From the NCBI RefSeq assembly GCF_019331715.1, contig NZ_JAHBBG010000001.1, positions 186,001-250,000 on the forward strand: a stretch of 64,000 nt of DNA, given 5' to 3'. The position numbers were made by a program, and so were the translations under genes. The notes beneath the pieces are model-generated. The model saw only the letters and a program-made list of their open reading frames with translations. It made no database searches and was not told the DNA's origin. Each line of letters begins with the position of its first letter. Position 1 is the stretch's first letter. This document shows positions 16,352 through 23,752 of the stretch, piece by piece. Origin of the DNA: Bifidobacterium simiiventris (lineage in GTDB: Bacteria; Actinomycetota; Actinomycetes; Actinomycetales; Bifidobacteriaceae).

Positions 16352-17434
16352 TCAGTATTCCTCGCGGTACTTGAGCGGCTTGCCGGCGGCGGCGCGGGCG
16401 ACCTCCTCGGCCACGTTGAGGCCCATCGCATGCAGCTCCGAACCGGTCGACCCGGCGATGTGCGGGGTGAGGATCACGTTCGGCATATCCCACAGCGGCG
16501 AGTCGCTCGGCAGCGGCTCGGGCCAGGTCACGTCGAGGATCGCGTTGATGCGGCCGGTCTTGAGTTCGGCGATCAGCGCATCGTGGTCGATCACGCGGCC
16601 GCGCGCCGAGTTGAGCAGCGTCGCACCGTCCTTCATGAGCGCGAGTTCGCGCGCGCCGATCATGCCACGCAGCGGCGGGATGTCTGGCGCGTGCAGCGAG
16701 ACGATGTCGGACTGGGAAAGCACCGTGTCGAGGTCGGCCTTGGTCGCGCCGTACGAGGCGGTTTCGTCTGCGGACATGTCGATCGCGTAGGCGAGCACAT
16801 CGAGGCGGGTCATCTGCAGCATGGTCATGAGGCGGCGGCCGATGCGCGAGGAAGCGCAGACCAAGCCGACGGTTTTCTCGTAGTTGCCAACATTCGCGAA
16901 CACGCTTTGCACATCGACCCAGGCTCCCCATCCGCGCTGTTCGTGGTACATGCGTTCGGCGCGGAAGAACTGCTTGTTGGCGAGCAGGATGTTCGCGAAG
17001 CAGTATTCGGCGACGGGCAAACCGTTGAGGTATCCGGAGTTCGACAGTTCGATGCTGCGCGCCTTGGCGGCCTGTTTGGCCGCATCGTCGGTGAAGATGC
17101 GGGCCGCGGCGCCGCTGGCCGCGAAGATGCCCTTGAGGTTCGGCATCGCGGCGAGCACCGCCTCGTCGATCAGCTGTTCGCCGCCCCAGCCGGTGATGAT
17201 GTAGTCGGCTTTGGCGATGCGTTCGGCGTTCGCGGGGTCGCGGAAGTCCGTCACGACGACAGGCTCGCCGGTCTCGTCACGGTCGTAGTCGGCGACGAGA
17301 TCGAGCTCACGCCACGCGTCGGTCCCCATGATCTTGCCGATCAGATCGGCCGGCCGGAATGAGAACACGACGAACGGTCTGCTTTCCCGCTGCGTTCCGG
17401 CAATGTCCGACGACTGCAATGACTCCTGCGCCAT
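16352..17434 (-). CDS. D-2-hydroxyacid dehydrogenase family protein
   Basis: 360 aa, NAD-dependent D-2-hydroxyacid dehydrogenase fold. The catalytic Arg lies in LLNSARGRVIDHDAL, Glu in WPEPLPSDSPLW and His in ILTPHIAGST. The usual GxGxxG dinucleotide loop reads VGLVCASSRIGRR, with Cys for the second Gly and one extra residue. Likely substrates are hydroxypyruvate, glyoxylate or a related keto acid. A LacI-like box lies upstream at 17509. A partner role with glycerate kinase (26425) would fit hydroxypyruvate to glycerate reduction, which is inference. Confidence 0.85.
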   Translation of the reverse strand: MAQESLQSSDIAGTQRESRPFVVFSFRPADLIGKIMGTDAWRELDLVADYDRDETGEPVVVTDFRDPANAERIAKADYIITGWGGEQLIDEAVLAAMPNLKGIFAASGAAARIFTDDAAKQAAKARSIELSNSGYLNGLPVAEYCFANILLANKQFFRAERMYHEQRGWGAWVDVQSVFANVGNYEKTVGLVCASSRIGRRLMTMLQMTRLDVLAYAIDMSADETASYGATKADLDTVLSQSDIVSLHAPDIPPLRGMIGARELALMKDGATLLNSARGRVIDHDALIAELKTGRINAILDVTWPEPLPSDSPLWDMPNVILTPHIAGSTGSELHAMGLNVAEEVARAAAGKPLKYREEY

Positions 17435-17508
17435 ACTATGCTCCTTTGACGATGGTCCCTCAGACCGACAAGATTCCTAAAAGCTGGCGTGCTTGATTAT
17501 ATGCCGAC

Positions 17509-17522
17509 TGAAAACGCTTTCC
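17509..17522 (-). promoter_or_regulatory. LacI-type box before hydroxyacid dehydrogenase
   Basis: TGAAAACGCTTTCC is a CG-centred near-palindrome related to the GGAAAGCGCTTACC boxes elsewhere in the window. It lies about 75 nt upstream of the dehydrogenase start. Confidence 0.5.
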
Positions 17523-17564
17523 AGCGCGTTGCCATGTCTTGCATACGGAGGTTGCCCGCCATCC

Positions 17565-17716
17565 GGTTCCCGGGATTGTGCGGAAACAATCCCGGGAACC
17601 AGCCCATGCGCATATGAACATGCCACCGCCCGGAATTTCAACGATTCGCGTCTGGCCAATGTGCATTATTGTGCGGTTTTCGGTTCCCGGGATACAAGCC
17701 GTCAATCCCGGGAACC
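17565..17716. repeat. pair of GGTTCCCGGGAT stem-loops
   Basis: Two hairpins share the same arms. 17565-17600 has 15-bp perfect arms (GGTTCCCGGGATTGT) and a 6-nt loop. 17682-17716 has 12-bp perfect arms (GGTTCCCGGGAT) and an 11-nt loop. They are 81 nt apart in the non-coding gap between the small membrane protein and the dehydrogenase. Neither has a T-tail. They look like two members of a palindromic repeat family; the second may also end transcription of the small gene. Confidence 0.75.
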
Positions 17717-17755
17717 GCCCCCAACCCACGCAAGCCGCCACGACAACAAGCCAGA

Positions 17756-18010
17756 TCAGGACCGCTCGCCTACAACAGGGCCGCAGACCTTCACAGGCTC
17801 CTTGGCCGGGACAAACCAGCAGTGGCGGTTGATCAGGTTGACGATCTGGCCGGTGATGACCGCAGCGACGACCGTGCCGAGACCGAGGCCGTCGATGCGG
17901 CCGAAGAAGACGAGCGACATGACACCTGCGATGATGACCAACGAGACGTCGAACGATTCGACGGCAAGTCCGGTCAGGAAGCAGATGATCCGCTTGACGA
18001 TATATGGCAT
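17756..18010 (-). CDS. small two-helix membrane protein
   Basis: 84 aa from ATG 18010 with AGAGGAAC upstream. Two or three hydrophobic segments (ICFLTGLAVESFDVSLVIIA and the region around LGLGTVVAAVITGQIV) are followed by a short conserved-looking NLINRHCWFVP tail. The function is unknown and no family is recognised with confidence. A promoter with a LacI box sits upstream (18110-18138), so it appears sugar-regulated. It is about 320 nt upstream of the dehydrogenase on the same strand. Confidence 0.7.
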   Translation of the reverse strand: MPYIVKRIICFLTGLAVESFDVSLVIIAGVMSLVFFGRIDGLGLGTVVAAVITGQIVNLINRHCWFVPAKEPVKVCGPVVGERS

Positions 18011-18109
18011 GTTCGTTCCTCTTCCATACGTGTGCGTCCGTCGCCGACCACCGACCATCACAGGGAACCACCAGCGATTGCATCGGCGCGGATATGTCAA
18101 CCGATCGTC

Positions 18110-18138
18110 ACTATAGCACAGTTTGGGAAGCGCTTACC
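18110..18138 (-). promoter_or_regulatory. promoter with LacI operator
   Basis: On the minus strand a -10 TATAGT (18115-18110) follows the near-palindrome GGTAAGCGCTTCCC (18138-18125), which overlaps the -35 position. The box matches the GGAAAGCGCTTACC group apart from one base. A further half-site, CGCTTACC, lies at 18191-18198. Confidence 0.65.
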
Positions 18139-18282
18139 ATAAATAAAACTTGATCATATGAACTTATATAACATAAGTGAGCTATCTAACAGCAACCGCT
18201 TACCCGATGATCGGCGCGTCACCGACGCACACGGCTTCCAGCCGCCGCGACTGGTGCTTTGTCGGGCTTAATGCGAGGGGTT

Positions 18283-18428
18283 TGACGCTCCCTCAGTCGG
18301 CTTCGCCGACAGCGCCCCGCAATTGCGGACGGCCTGCGGCCGCGCCATGTCGGCTCGCTGTCGCTCGCACCTCGCCTACAAACGCCGCCGGCGTTTGCTT
18401 CACGGCTCGGCCCTCAGCCGAGGGAGCC
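18283..18428. repeat. composite palindromic repeat (CTCCCTCAG family)
   Basis: This begins TGACGCTCCCTCAGTCGG and ends CTCAGCCGAGGGAGCC. The terminal modules CTCCCTC and GAGGGAG are complementary, and inside it holds GGACGGCCTGCGGCCGCG. The inner part matches the element at 39177-39343 inside the P-type ATPase gene, and the ends match 56728-56795. It lies downstream of the LacI stop codon. No open frame of note. Confidence 0.75.
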
Positions 18429-18465
18429 AAGAATAACAATGCGTCAATTCAAGCCCGGCAAAATG

Positions 18466-19503
18466 CTAGTTCACGGATGCGGCATGCTCGGAATCGCGCA
18501 GACACGGCCTGCCCTGCACCACCTCGACGCGCGACGGCGGCAACGCGACCCGGCCGCGGCGCGAACGGATCTGCTCGTAGAGCAGACGGAACGCACGCTC
18601 CCCCATTTCATGGAAGTTCTGCGTGTAGCTCGTCAGCGCCGGCTCCCACATCGGCGCGAAGCTGCGGTTGTCGAAGCCCACGACGCTCACATCGTCCGGC
18701 ACGCGGCGGCCGGCTTCGCGCAGGCCCTTGATCACGGCGATTGCCGTCTCGTCGCCGCCGGCGAAGATCGCGGTCACATCGGCACGCCCGCCCAGTTCGC
18801 GTCCGGCGCGCACCGCAGCGTCCAGGTCGCCATCCGCCACCACGACCGGCTCCGGGACCGTAAGGCCGCGCTCCTCAAGCGCATCGCGCCACCCGTCGGC
18901 GCGCGAATTGCCGCTCTCCCCCTCGACCGGACCCACATAGCGCACGTCACGATGCCCCAGATCGAGCAGATGCATCGTCATCCACCGGCCGCCGTCACGT
19001 TCGGCGTTGATGATCTGGTAGTCGCCGTCGCCGAATCCGCCGCCGACGACGACCAGCGGCAGATCCTTCGGGACGTGCTTCAGAGCCTCGACGCCCGAAC
19101 GATCGTATTCGTAGACGATCACGCCGGCCGGGCGCACCGCCAACCCCATGCGCACGCGCGCGGCGACCGAACCCATGTCCTTCTCGTCAAGCGAAACGAT
19201 ATTGAGCAGAAACCGACGTTTGCGAGCCGCGGCCTCCGCACCGTGGTTCGTCGCCGACGTGGAGAACGCATCGGGGTTGGCCGCGAACACCGCCACCGTG
19301 TCCATCTCCTGATTCGACAAGGCCCGGGCGACGGCGCTCGGTTCGTAGCCGAGCTGTTTGATGGCCTCGGCGATGCGGCGTCTCTTGTCCTCGGCGACGT
19401 TGACGGTGCCGTTGAGGTAGCGCGACACGGTGGGCGCGGAGACGCCGGCCAGCGCGGCTACGTCCTTGATGACCGGCCTGCCATGGTCCGCATTCCTCGC
19501 CAT
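18466..19503 (-). CDS. LacI family transcriptional regulator
   Basis: 345 aa. The helix-turn-helix head VIKDVAALAGVSAPTVSRYL is followed by the hinge ARALSN and a sensor domain ending in the VVGFDNRSFAPMWEPALTSY region. RBS AAAGGTG. It is divergent from the 44-aa gene at 19840, whose promoter holds the palindrome GAAACCGGTTTC. A related box lies before the FucP-type gene. The pairing suggests control of both and sensing of a sugar, possibly fucose. Confidence 0.9.
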   Translation of the reverse strand: MARNADHGRPVIKDVAALAGVSAPTVSRYLNGTVNVAEDKRRRIAEAIKQLGYEPSAVARALSNQEMDTVAVFAANPDAFSTSATNHGAEAAARKRRFLLNIVSLDEKDMGSVAARVRMGLAVRPAGVIVYEYDRSGVEALKHVPKDLPLVVVGGGFGDGDYQIINAERDGGRWMTMHLLDLGHRDVRYVGPVEGESGNSRADGWRDALEERGLTVPEPVVVADGDLDAAVRAGRELGGRADVTAIFAGGDETAIAVIKGLREAGRRVPDDVSVVGFDNRSFAPMWEPALTSYTQNFHEMGERAFRLLYEQIRSRRGRVALPPSRVEVVQGRPCLRDSEHAASVN

Positions 19504-19731
19504 ATATCGTCACCTTTCCGTTCCCGGTCGCGCATGTTCTCCGGCAATCCGTCGCACGGCGGCACCGTTTCGCCGTGCGTCACGCATCGTCCGGCGTCGT
19601 TTCAGCGCGCAGATGCCGCCGCCTGTCGCCGTCCGACCCCGCACACTTCGCCCGCGGCGATATCCGCGAGGCCCCGGCATTGCCGAAAACCATTGTAATC
19701 ATTGCGAAACGCCGAAGTCGAACCGCGCCGC

Positions 19732-19772
19732 TTGCCACAGTCGGCGATTCACGCTATTATGAAACCGGTTTC
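19732..19772 (+). promoter_or_regulatory. strong promoter with LacI operator GAAACCGGTTTC
   Basis: TTGCCA (19732-19737), a 17-nt spacer and TATTAT (19755-19760) form a near-consensus promoter. The 12-bp perfect palindrome GAAACCGGTTTC directly follows at 19761-19772, over the expected start of transcription. This is a textbook repressor site. Confidence 0.8.
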
Positions 19773-19839
19773 AGAAATGAAGCCGAACATAAGTAACTGC
19801 GTACGTCAAACGATTTACGCACCAACGAAAGGAAATATT

Positions 19840-19974
19840 ATGTCTCTCAAGGATTCCATGATGCGCGGTCTGGCTATGTACGGCATGAGCGCGATGGCCA
19901 AGTCCGCTCCGGCCAGCAGCAAGGTGCTCAACGACATCATCAACGCCGCCAACGACGAGAAGATCGCCCGCTGA
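19840..19974 (+). CDS. 44-aa small protein under LacI-type control
   Basis: This short gene starts MSLKDSMMRGLAMYGMSAMA with AAAGGAAA upstream and ends NAANDEKIAR. It is Met/Ala/Ser-rich and predicted helical, without a clear membrane helix or signal. A near-consensus promoter with a LacI operator precedes it and a strong bidirectional terminator (20099) follows it, which argues for a real transcription unit. Function unknown. It lies between the divergent LacI gene and the convergent FucP-type gene. Confidence 0.7.
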   Translation: MSLKDSMMRGLAMYGMSAMAKSAPASSKVLNDIINAANDEKIAR

Positions 19975-20098
19975 GTCGCGAGCCCCCATCGGCTCACGAA
20001 ACGACGATCCGTATGCATAACTCAATACGACATAACCGAACAACAACTGAATAAACGGACAACGGCGTCCACTACATTTTCAAGACTTTCCCAAAACG

Positions 20099-20132
20099 AC
20101 GAGGCGGATTCGCACCAGCGAACCCGCCTCGT
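20099..20132. terminator. bidirectional terminator hairpin
   Basis: 15-nt arms (ACGAGGCGGATTCGC and GCGAACCCGCCTCGT) pair with one mismatch around ACCA. TTT follows on the plus side, and TTTT follows within a few bases on the minus side. It serves the 44-aa gene and the convergent FucP-type gene. Confidence 0.8.
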
Positions 20133-20181
20133 TTCGTCATACATCATGCGCCATGCATCATGCGTCGTGCACGCACGGCCG

Positions 20182-21495
20182 TCAGTCGCGACCGATGCGT
20201 GAGCCGAAGAACGCGTACCACGCGTCATACAGGAACAGCGGCACCATCGCGAGCATCGCCATCTCGATGCCGGCCGCATCCTGGATGACGCCGAGCACGA
20301 ACGTGATCACCGCGCCGCCGACGATGCTCATCACCACGATCGACGAGCCGGTCTTCGCCGCCGCGCCGGTAGCGCCGCGCAAGGTCAGCGAGAAGATCGT
20401 CGGATAGCCGATCGAAACGAACAGGAACGAGACGAGCAGCGCGATCACGGACACGCGTCCGAGACCCAGGAAGACGACGACCATGAGCGCCGCGCCGATC
20501 AGCATGTACCAGCCGAGGATCTTGGCCGGATCGAATCGGGTCATGAGCGGCGTGGTGAGGAACCGGCCGAGCGTGAACAGCAGCGCCATCACCGACAGCA
20601 GCGTGGTGGCCAGTCCGGTCGTGATGCCCGCACCCCAATGCTTGAGCGCATAGGCGGAGAACATCGCCATGCCGCCGGTCTGGATGCCGAGGAACACGAA
20701 CTGCGCGAACACGCCGAGCAGGAAGTACGGCCGGCGCAGCAGGTTGGCGAACGAGCCGCTGCCCTGGTTCGAGGACGCGTCCGATGCGACGTCATCGTCG
20801 TCGCCCGGAGGGGTCGGCAGTTTGACGGCCACGAAGATGATGAGCAGCACCGCGAGCGCGATGCCGATCGTCAGGTAGATGCCACGCGTGTCGGAGAGGA
20901 ACTTCGTCTTCGCCTCGTCGAATCCCGGTTTGCCGGGCGCGACGGTGTCGGACAGGATCTGGCCGAGGATGAGCGGCCCGACGACCGTGCCGATGCCGTT
21001 GAAACTCTGCGCGAGGTTCAGGCGGAACGATTCGCCCTTCTCGTCGCCGAGCTTGGTGATGTACGGGTTGCAGTTCGCCTCCAGCGAGGCCGCGCCGAGC
21101 GCGATGACGAACATGGCCAGCAGGAACAGCACGTAGTTGGACGTGCCGGTGGCGGGCGCGACGATGAACGAGCCGATTACGAACAGCGCGAGGCCGCAGA
21201 TGATGCCGCCCTTGTATCCGAATCGGCGCGCGACGAGGCCCGCGGGGATCGCCATGACGAAGTACGCGCTGTAGTACGCCACCTGCAGCAGCGACGTCTG
21301 GGCGCTGTTGAGCTGCATGTAGTTGCCGATCGGCGTGTTGAGCGCGTTCACGAGGTTCATGGTCAGGCCCCACACGAAGAACAGCGAGGTGACCAGACCG
21401 ATGGCGAGCGCGACCGCCGTTTTCGACTGCGATGCCGATGGCTTCTGCGGTGTTCGGCCGCCCGCGCGATTGTTGATGGTGTCGTTGTCAGTCAT
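20182..21495 (-). CDS. fucP: FucP-type MFS sugar permease
   Basis: About 437 aa from ATG 21495 with AAAGGGG upstream; an in-frame ATG lies at 21522. It is a twelve-helix major facilitator of the fucose-galactose-glucose:H+ symporter group. The first helix (LFFVWGLTMNLVNALN) and the EANCNPYITKLG motif are typical of FucP. L-fucose is the best guess, but no fucose-degrading enzymes lie nearby. The promoter carries a possible site for the LacI protein of 18466. Confidence 0.85.
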   Translation of the reverse strand: MTDNDTINNRAGGRTPQKPSASQSKTAVALAIGLVTSLFFVWGLTMNLVNALNTPIGNYMQLNSAQTSLLQVAYYSAYFVMAIPAGLVARRFGYKGGIICGLALFVIGSFIVAPATGTSNYVLFLLAMFVIALGAASLEANCNPYITKLGDEKGESFRLNLAQSFNGIGTVVGPLILGQILSDTVAPGKPGFDEAKTKFLSDTRGIYLTIGIALAVLLIIFVAVKLPTPPGDDDDVASDASSNQGSGSFANLLRRPYFLLGVFAQFVFLGIQTGGMAMFSAYALKHWGAGITTGLATTLLSVMALLFTLGRFLTTPLMTRFDPAKILGWYMLIGAALMVVVFLGLGRVSVIALLVSFLFVSIGYPTIFSLTLRGATGAAAKTGSSIVVMSIVGGAVITFVLGVIQDAAGIEMAMLAMVPLFLYDAWYAFFGSRIGRD

Positions 21496-21578
21496 GTCGT
21501 CCGCCCCTTTCCCGTTGTCCATGATGACGCCAGACCGCCATCAGCCGCGCGAACAGCCGGTGCCGTCTGGGTCAATCC

Positions 21579-21607
21579 ATTGTACAGAACGCCTCGAACC
21601 GGTACGA
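21579..21607 (-). promoter_or_regulatory. fucP promoter and possible LacI box
   Basis: On the minus strand a -10 TACAAT (21584-21579) follows TCGTACCGGTTCGA (21607-21594). The latter is a CG-centred near-palindrome sharing the ACCGGT core with GAAACCGGTTTC at 19761. There is no clear -35. Confidence 0.5.
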
Positions 21608-21684
21608 CACGCGTTGCGGCAAGAAGGCGTGAGACAAGAAAAGCCCCGCACGAGGCGGAACTGGATCGATCAGGCGGCGAACGG

Positions 21685-21795
21685 TTATCGTCGCACGCCG
21701 ATGACGGTGATGTCAGGGTCGGCGACCGTGGTGCAGCCGTCAAGCAGGACGGCGGGGCGTTCGTCGGGACGGATCGAGCGCAGCCCTTCGTTCAT
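21685..21795 (-). pseudogene. short coding-like remnant with possible terminator
   Basis: A 36-codon frame on the minus strand starts MNEGLRSIRPDE and ends ITVIGVRR. It has codon-position GC bias like a gene and is followed on the minus strand by a hairpin and TTTTCTT at about 21640-21655. No RBS precedes it, and a stop lies directly before its ATG inside the toxin-antitoxin operator. It may be the 3' end of a lost gene cut off by arrival of the toxin-antitoxin module. No family is recognised. Confidence 0.3.
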
Positions 21796-21813
21796 TTAGC
21801 ATGATTATGCTAA
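21796..21813. promoter_or_regulatory. palindromic operator of toxin-antitoxin operon
   Basis: TTAGCAT and ATGCTAA are exact inverted 7-nt arms around GATT, placed 24 nt before the antitoxin start. Antitoxins of this type commonly repress their own operon at such sites. Confidence 0.65.
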
Positions 21814-21836
21814 ATTAATAGACGGAGGTGATCCTT

Positions 21837-22121
21837 ATGGCCGATCAGATGATCCGTCCCGTGTCGGATCTACGCAACAATTTTGCGGACATATCCCGCA
21901 TCGTGCACGAGACAGGTGAACCTGTTTTCCTCACCAAGAACGGTTTCGGCGACATGGTAGTGCTCAGCATGGAAGCATACGAAAACCTGCAGCTCGACAG
22001 CCGGATATATGACATGCTGCTGGAAGGCGAGCGCGAAGCCGAAACCACCGGCAAGCGGTTTAGCCCCAAGGAAGCGATGGCATCCATGCGAGCCGCGATC
22101 GACGGAGCCATGCGTGTATAG
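21837..22121 (+). CDS. Phd/YefM-type antitoxin
   Basis: 94 aa from ATG 21837 with a near-perfect GGAGGTGATC ribosome site. The N-terminal MIRPVSDLRNNFADISRIV and VFLTKNGFGDMVVLS segments are hallmarks of the Phd/YefM DNA-binding fold. The C-terminal part should wrap and block the toxin. It overlaps the toxin gene by 8 nt and probably represses its own operon at the TTAGCAT palindrome. The lower GC content than its neighbours suits mobile origin. Confidence 0.9.
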   Translation: MADQMIRPVSDLRNNFADISRIVHETGEPVFLTKNGFGDMVVLSMEAYENLQLDSRIYDMLLEGEREAETTGKRFSPKEAMASMRAAIDGAMRV

Positions 22122-22425
22122 GGTGGAGATCCTACCGAAGGCCGTCTCCGATATGAACGAGGCCGTTTCCTATATCATGCGCGAATCGGAAAGCCCGCAT
22201 ACAGCGGAAACATTGGCCGTTAACCTGAATGCGGCAATCGAGGGACCTGCCGACTTCCCATACTCTCACCCCCTATATATTCCGATACGGCCACTTCGGC
22301 ACGAATACCGACGCGTCATGGTCGGCAATCACGCGGTGTTCTACTGGGTCGACGAGGCAGCCGCTACCATCACCGTCGCCAGAGTCATCTACGCCAAACG
22401 AGACTTGGCACGACATCTACGCTGA
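22114..22425 (+). CDS. RelE/ParE-type toxin
   Basis: 103 aa from GTG 22114 (GGAG six bases upstream), overlapping the antitoxin end; a second GTG lies at 22123. The beta-strand opening YRVEILPKAVSDMNEAVSYI and the end HEYRRVMVGNHAVFYWVDE then VARVIYAKRD match the RelE/ParE superfamily (Arg-rich core, Tyr near the end). It should be an mRNA-cleaving or gyrase-blocking toxin; which cannot be decided. It pairs with the Phd/YefM antitoxin just upstream. Confidence 0.9.
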   Translation: MYRVEILPKAVSDMNEAVSYIMRESESPHTAETLAVNLNAAIEGPADFPYSHPLYIPIRPLRHEYRRVMVGNHAVFYWVDEAAATITVARVIYAKRDLARHLR

Positions 22426-22645
22426 CGGTTCCGCAGTACATCTCGATGTATCTCAATCTCCTGCTGTGGTATGACCGTCTCATTGGCATGCCGTTGTCGT
22501 TCATCCTTCCGCATGACCACATCCACGCGGCAGTCCGTCTACTCTGTAATAGAGACGCCACACACCGGTTCGGTCACACGGCAACCTACGCCGCAGCGGT
22601 GTGCGACGGCACACATGAGAGTCAGAAGAGACGAAGGGACCTTCG

Positions 22646-23752
22646 ATGGGATACATCGCCTATTTCAGCCGGCCGTTCATGCTGGCGGTCGTGCTGTGGC
22701 CGTTCGTGTCGGCCGTACTTACGGTGCCGGTGCTGGCGCTGCTGTACCACCGCTACAACCGCATCCGCTTCTCGCAGGCGCTCGTCGCGTACGGCACGGT
22801 GCTGTACGCGATCGGCCTGCTGTGCTTCACGCTCTACCCGATGCCCGAGGACCCGGTCGCCTACTGCGCCGCGCATCATCTGGCGCCGCAGCTCAACCCG
22901 CTGCAGTTCATCAGCGACATCCGCACCGACGGCCTGGCCGCGATCATGCAGCTCGCGTTGAACGTCGTGTTCTTCCTGCCGCTCGGCTTCATCATGGGCC
23001 GCGTCTTCCGCTGGCCTCTCGCCGTGGCGCTGCCGTTCGGCTTCATGACGAGCCTGATGATCGAGACGTTGCAGCTGACCGGTTTCCTCGGCTTCTACCC
23101 GTGCTCGTACCGGCTGTTCGACGTGGACGATCTGATCACGAACACGCTGGGCGCCCTGCTCGGTTTCGCCGCCGCACGGCTGTTCGACCGTCTCGTGCCG
23201 CCGCGCGCGAACGATCTGACGACGGTGACGCAGCCCGGATTCCTGCGCCGCTGCATCACGTACGCGATCGATCTGACGGTGATCACGGCCGTGGCGCTGC
23301 CGACGACCATGCTCGTCACGGTGCTGTACGACATGGTCGTGGTACGCGATATCGCGACGTGGCAGTCGATTCCGGTCGTCGGCCATGTGTTCGGCAACGA
23401 CGTCACGTTCTCCGATGCGGTGACGCTGGTCGCGCTGCTCGTCTTCGAACTGCTGGTGCCATGGATGCGCGGCGGGCGTACGCTCGGCGGCGGGTTCACG
23501 CACATGACCTGCGAGACGCGGCCGCGTTCCGGCTGGCGGCGCGTGCTGTTCTATGCGGTACGCACGGCGGTGTTCGTGATCGTGATCTTCATGCGTCTGA
23601 TTCCGCGGGCCGGCCTGTTCACGCTCGCGCTGCTCATCTTCTACTGGGTCAAGAAGCAGATGCCCTACGACCTGCTGCCGGCGGACGCCGACACGACGTC
23701 GCAACAACCGGCGGATGCTCAGTCATCAGCGTCGAACATGGCGACCATATAA
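22646..23752 (+). CDS. VanZ-like membrane protein with RDD-like C-terminus
   Basis: 368 aa, RBS GAAGGGA. The N-terminal two thirds has about five helices and the VanZ motif area (TLYPMPED, NVVFFLPLGFIMG, IETLQLTGFLGFYPCSYRLF, DVDDLITNTLGALLG). The C-terminal third (RRCITYAIDLTVITAVALPT and GGGFTHMTCETRPR) resembles an RDD membrane domain. VanZ relatives affect glycopeptide or lipid sensitivity in some bacteria, but most have no known role. Its 3' end overlaps the convergent AAA ATPase gene by 34 nt. Confidence 0.8.
   Translation: MGYIAYFSRPFMLAVVLWPFVSAVLTVPVLALLYHRYNRIRFSQALVAYGTVLYAIGLLCFTLYPMPEDPVAYCAAHHLAPQLNPLQFISDIRTDGLAAIMQLALNVVFFLPLGFIMGRVFRWPLAVALPFGFMTSLMIETLQLTGFLGFYPCSYRLFDVDDLITNTLGALLGFAAARLFDRLVPPRANDLTTVTQPGFLRRCITYAIDLTVITAVALPTTMLVTVLYDMVVVRDIATWQSIPVVGHVFGNDVTFSDAVTLVALLVFELLVPWMRGGRTLGGGFTHMTCETRPRSGWRRVLFYAVRTAVFVIVIFMRLIPRAGLFTLALLIFYWVKKQMPYDLLPADADTTSQQPADAQSSASNMATI

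Noticed and set aside
16221..16931. Open frame upstream of the LacI fragment, through the palindrome and into the dehydrogenase
   Set aside because: Only the last 60 codons resemble LacI. The rest is the palindrome and an antisense-style Arg/Ala-rich shadow of the dehydrogenase.
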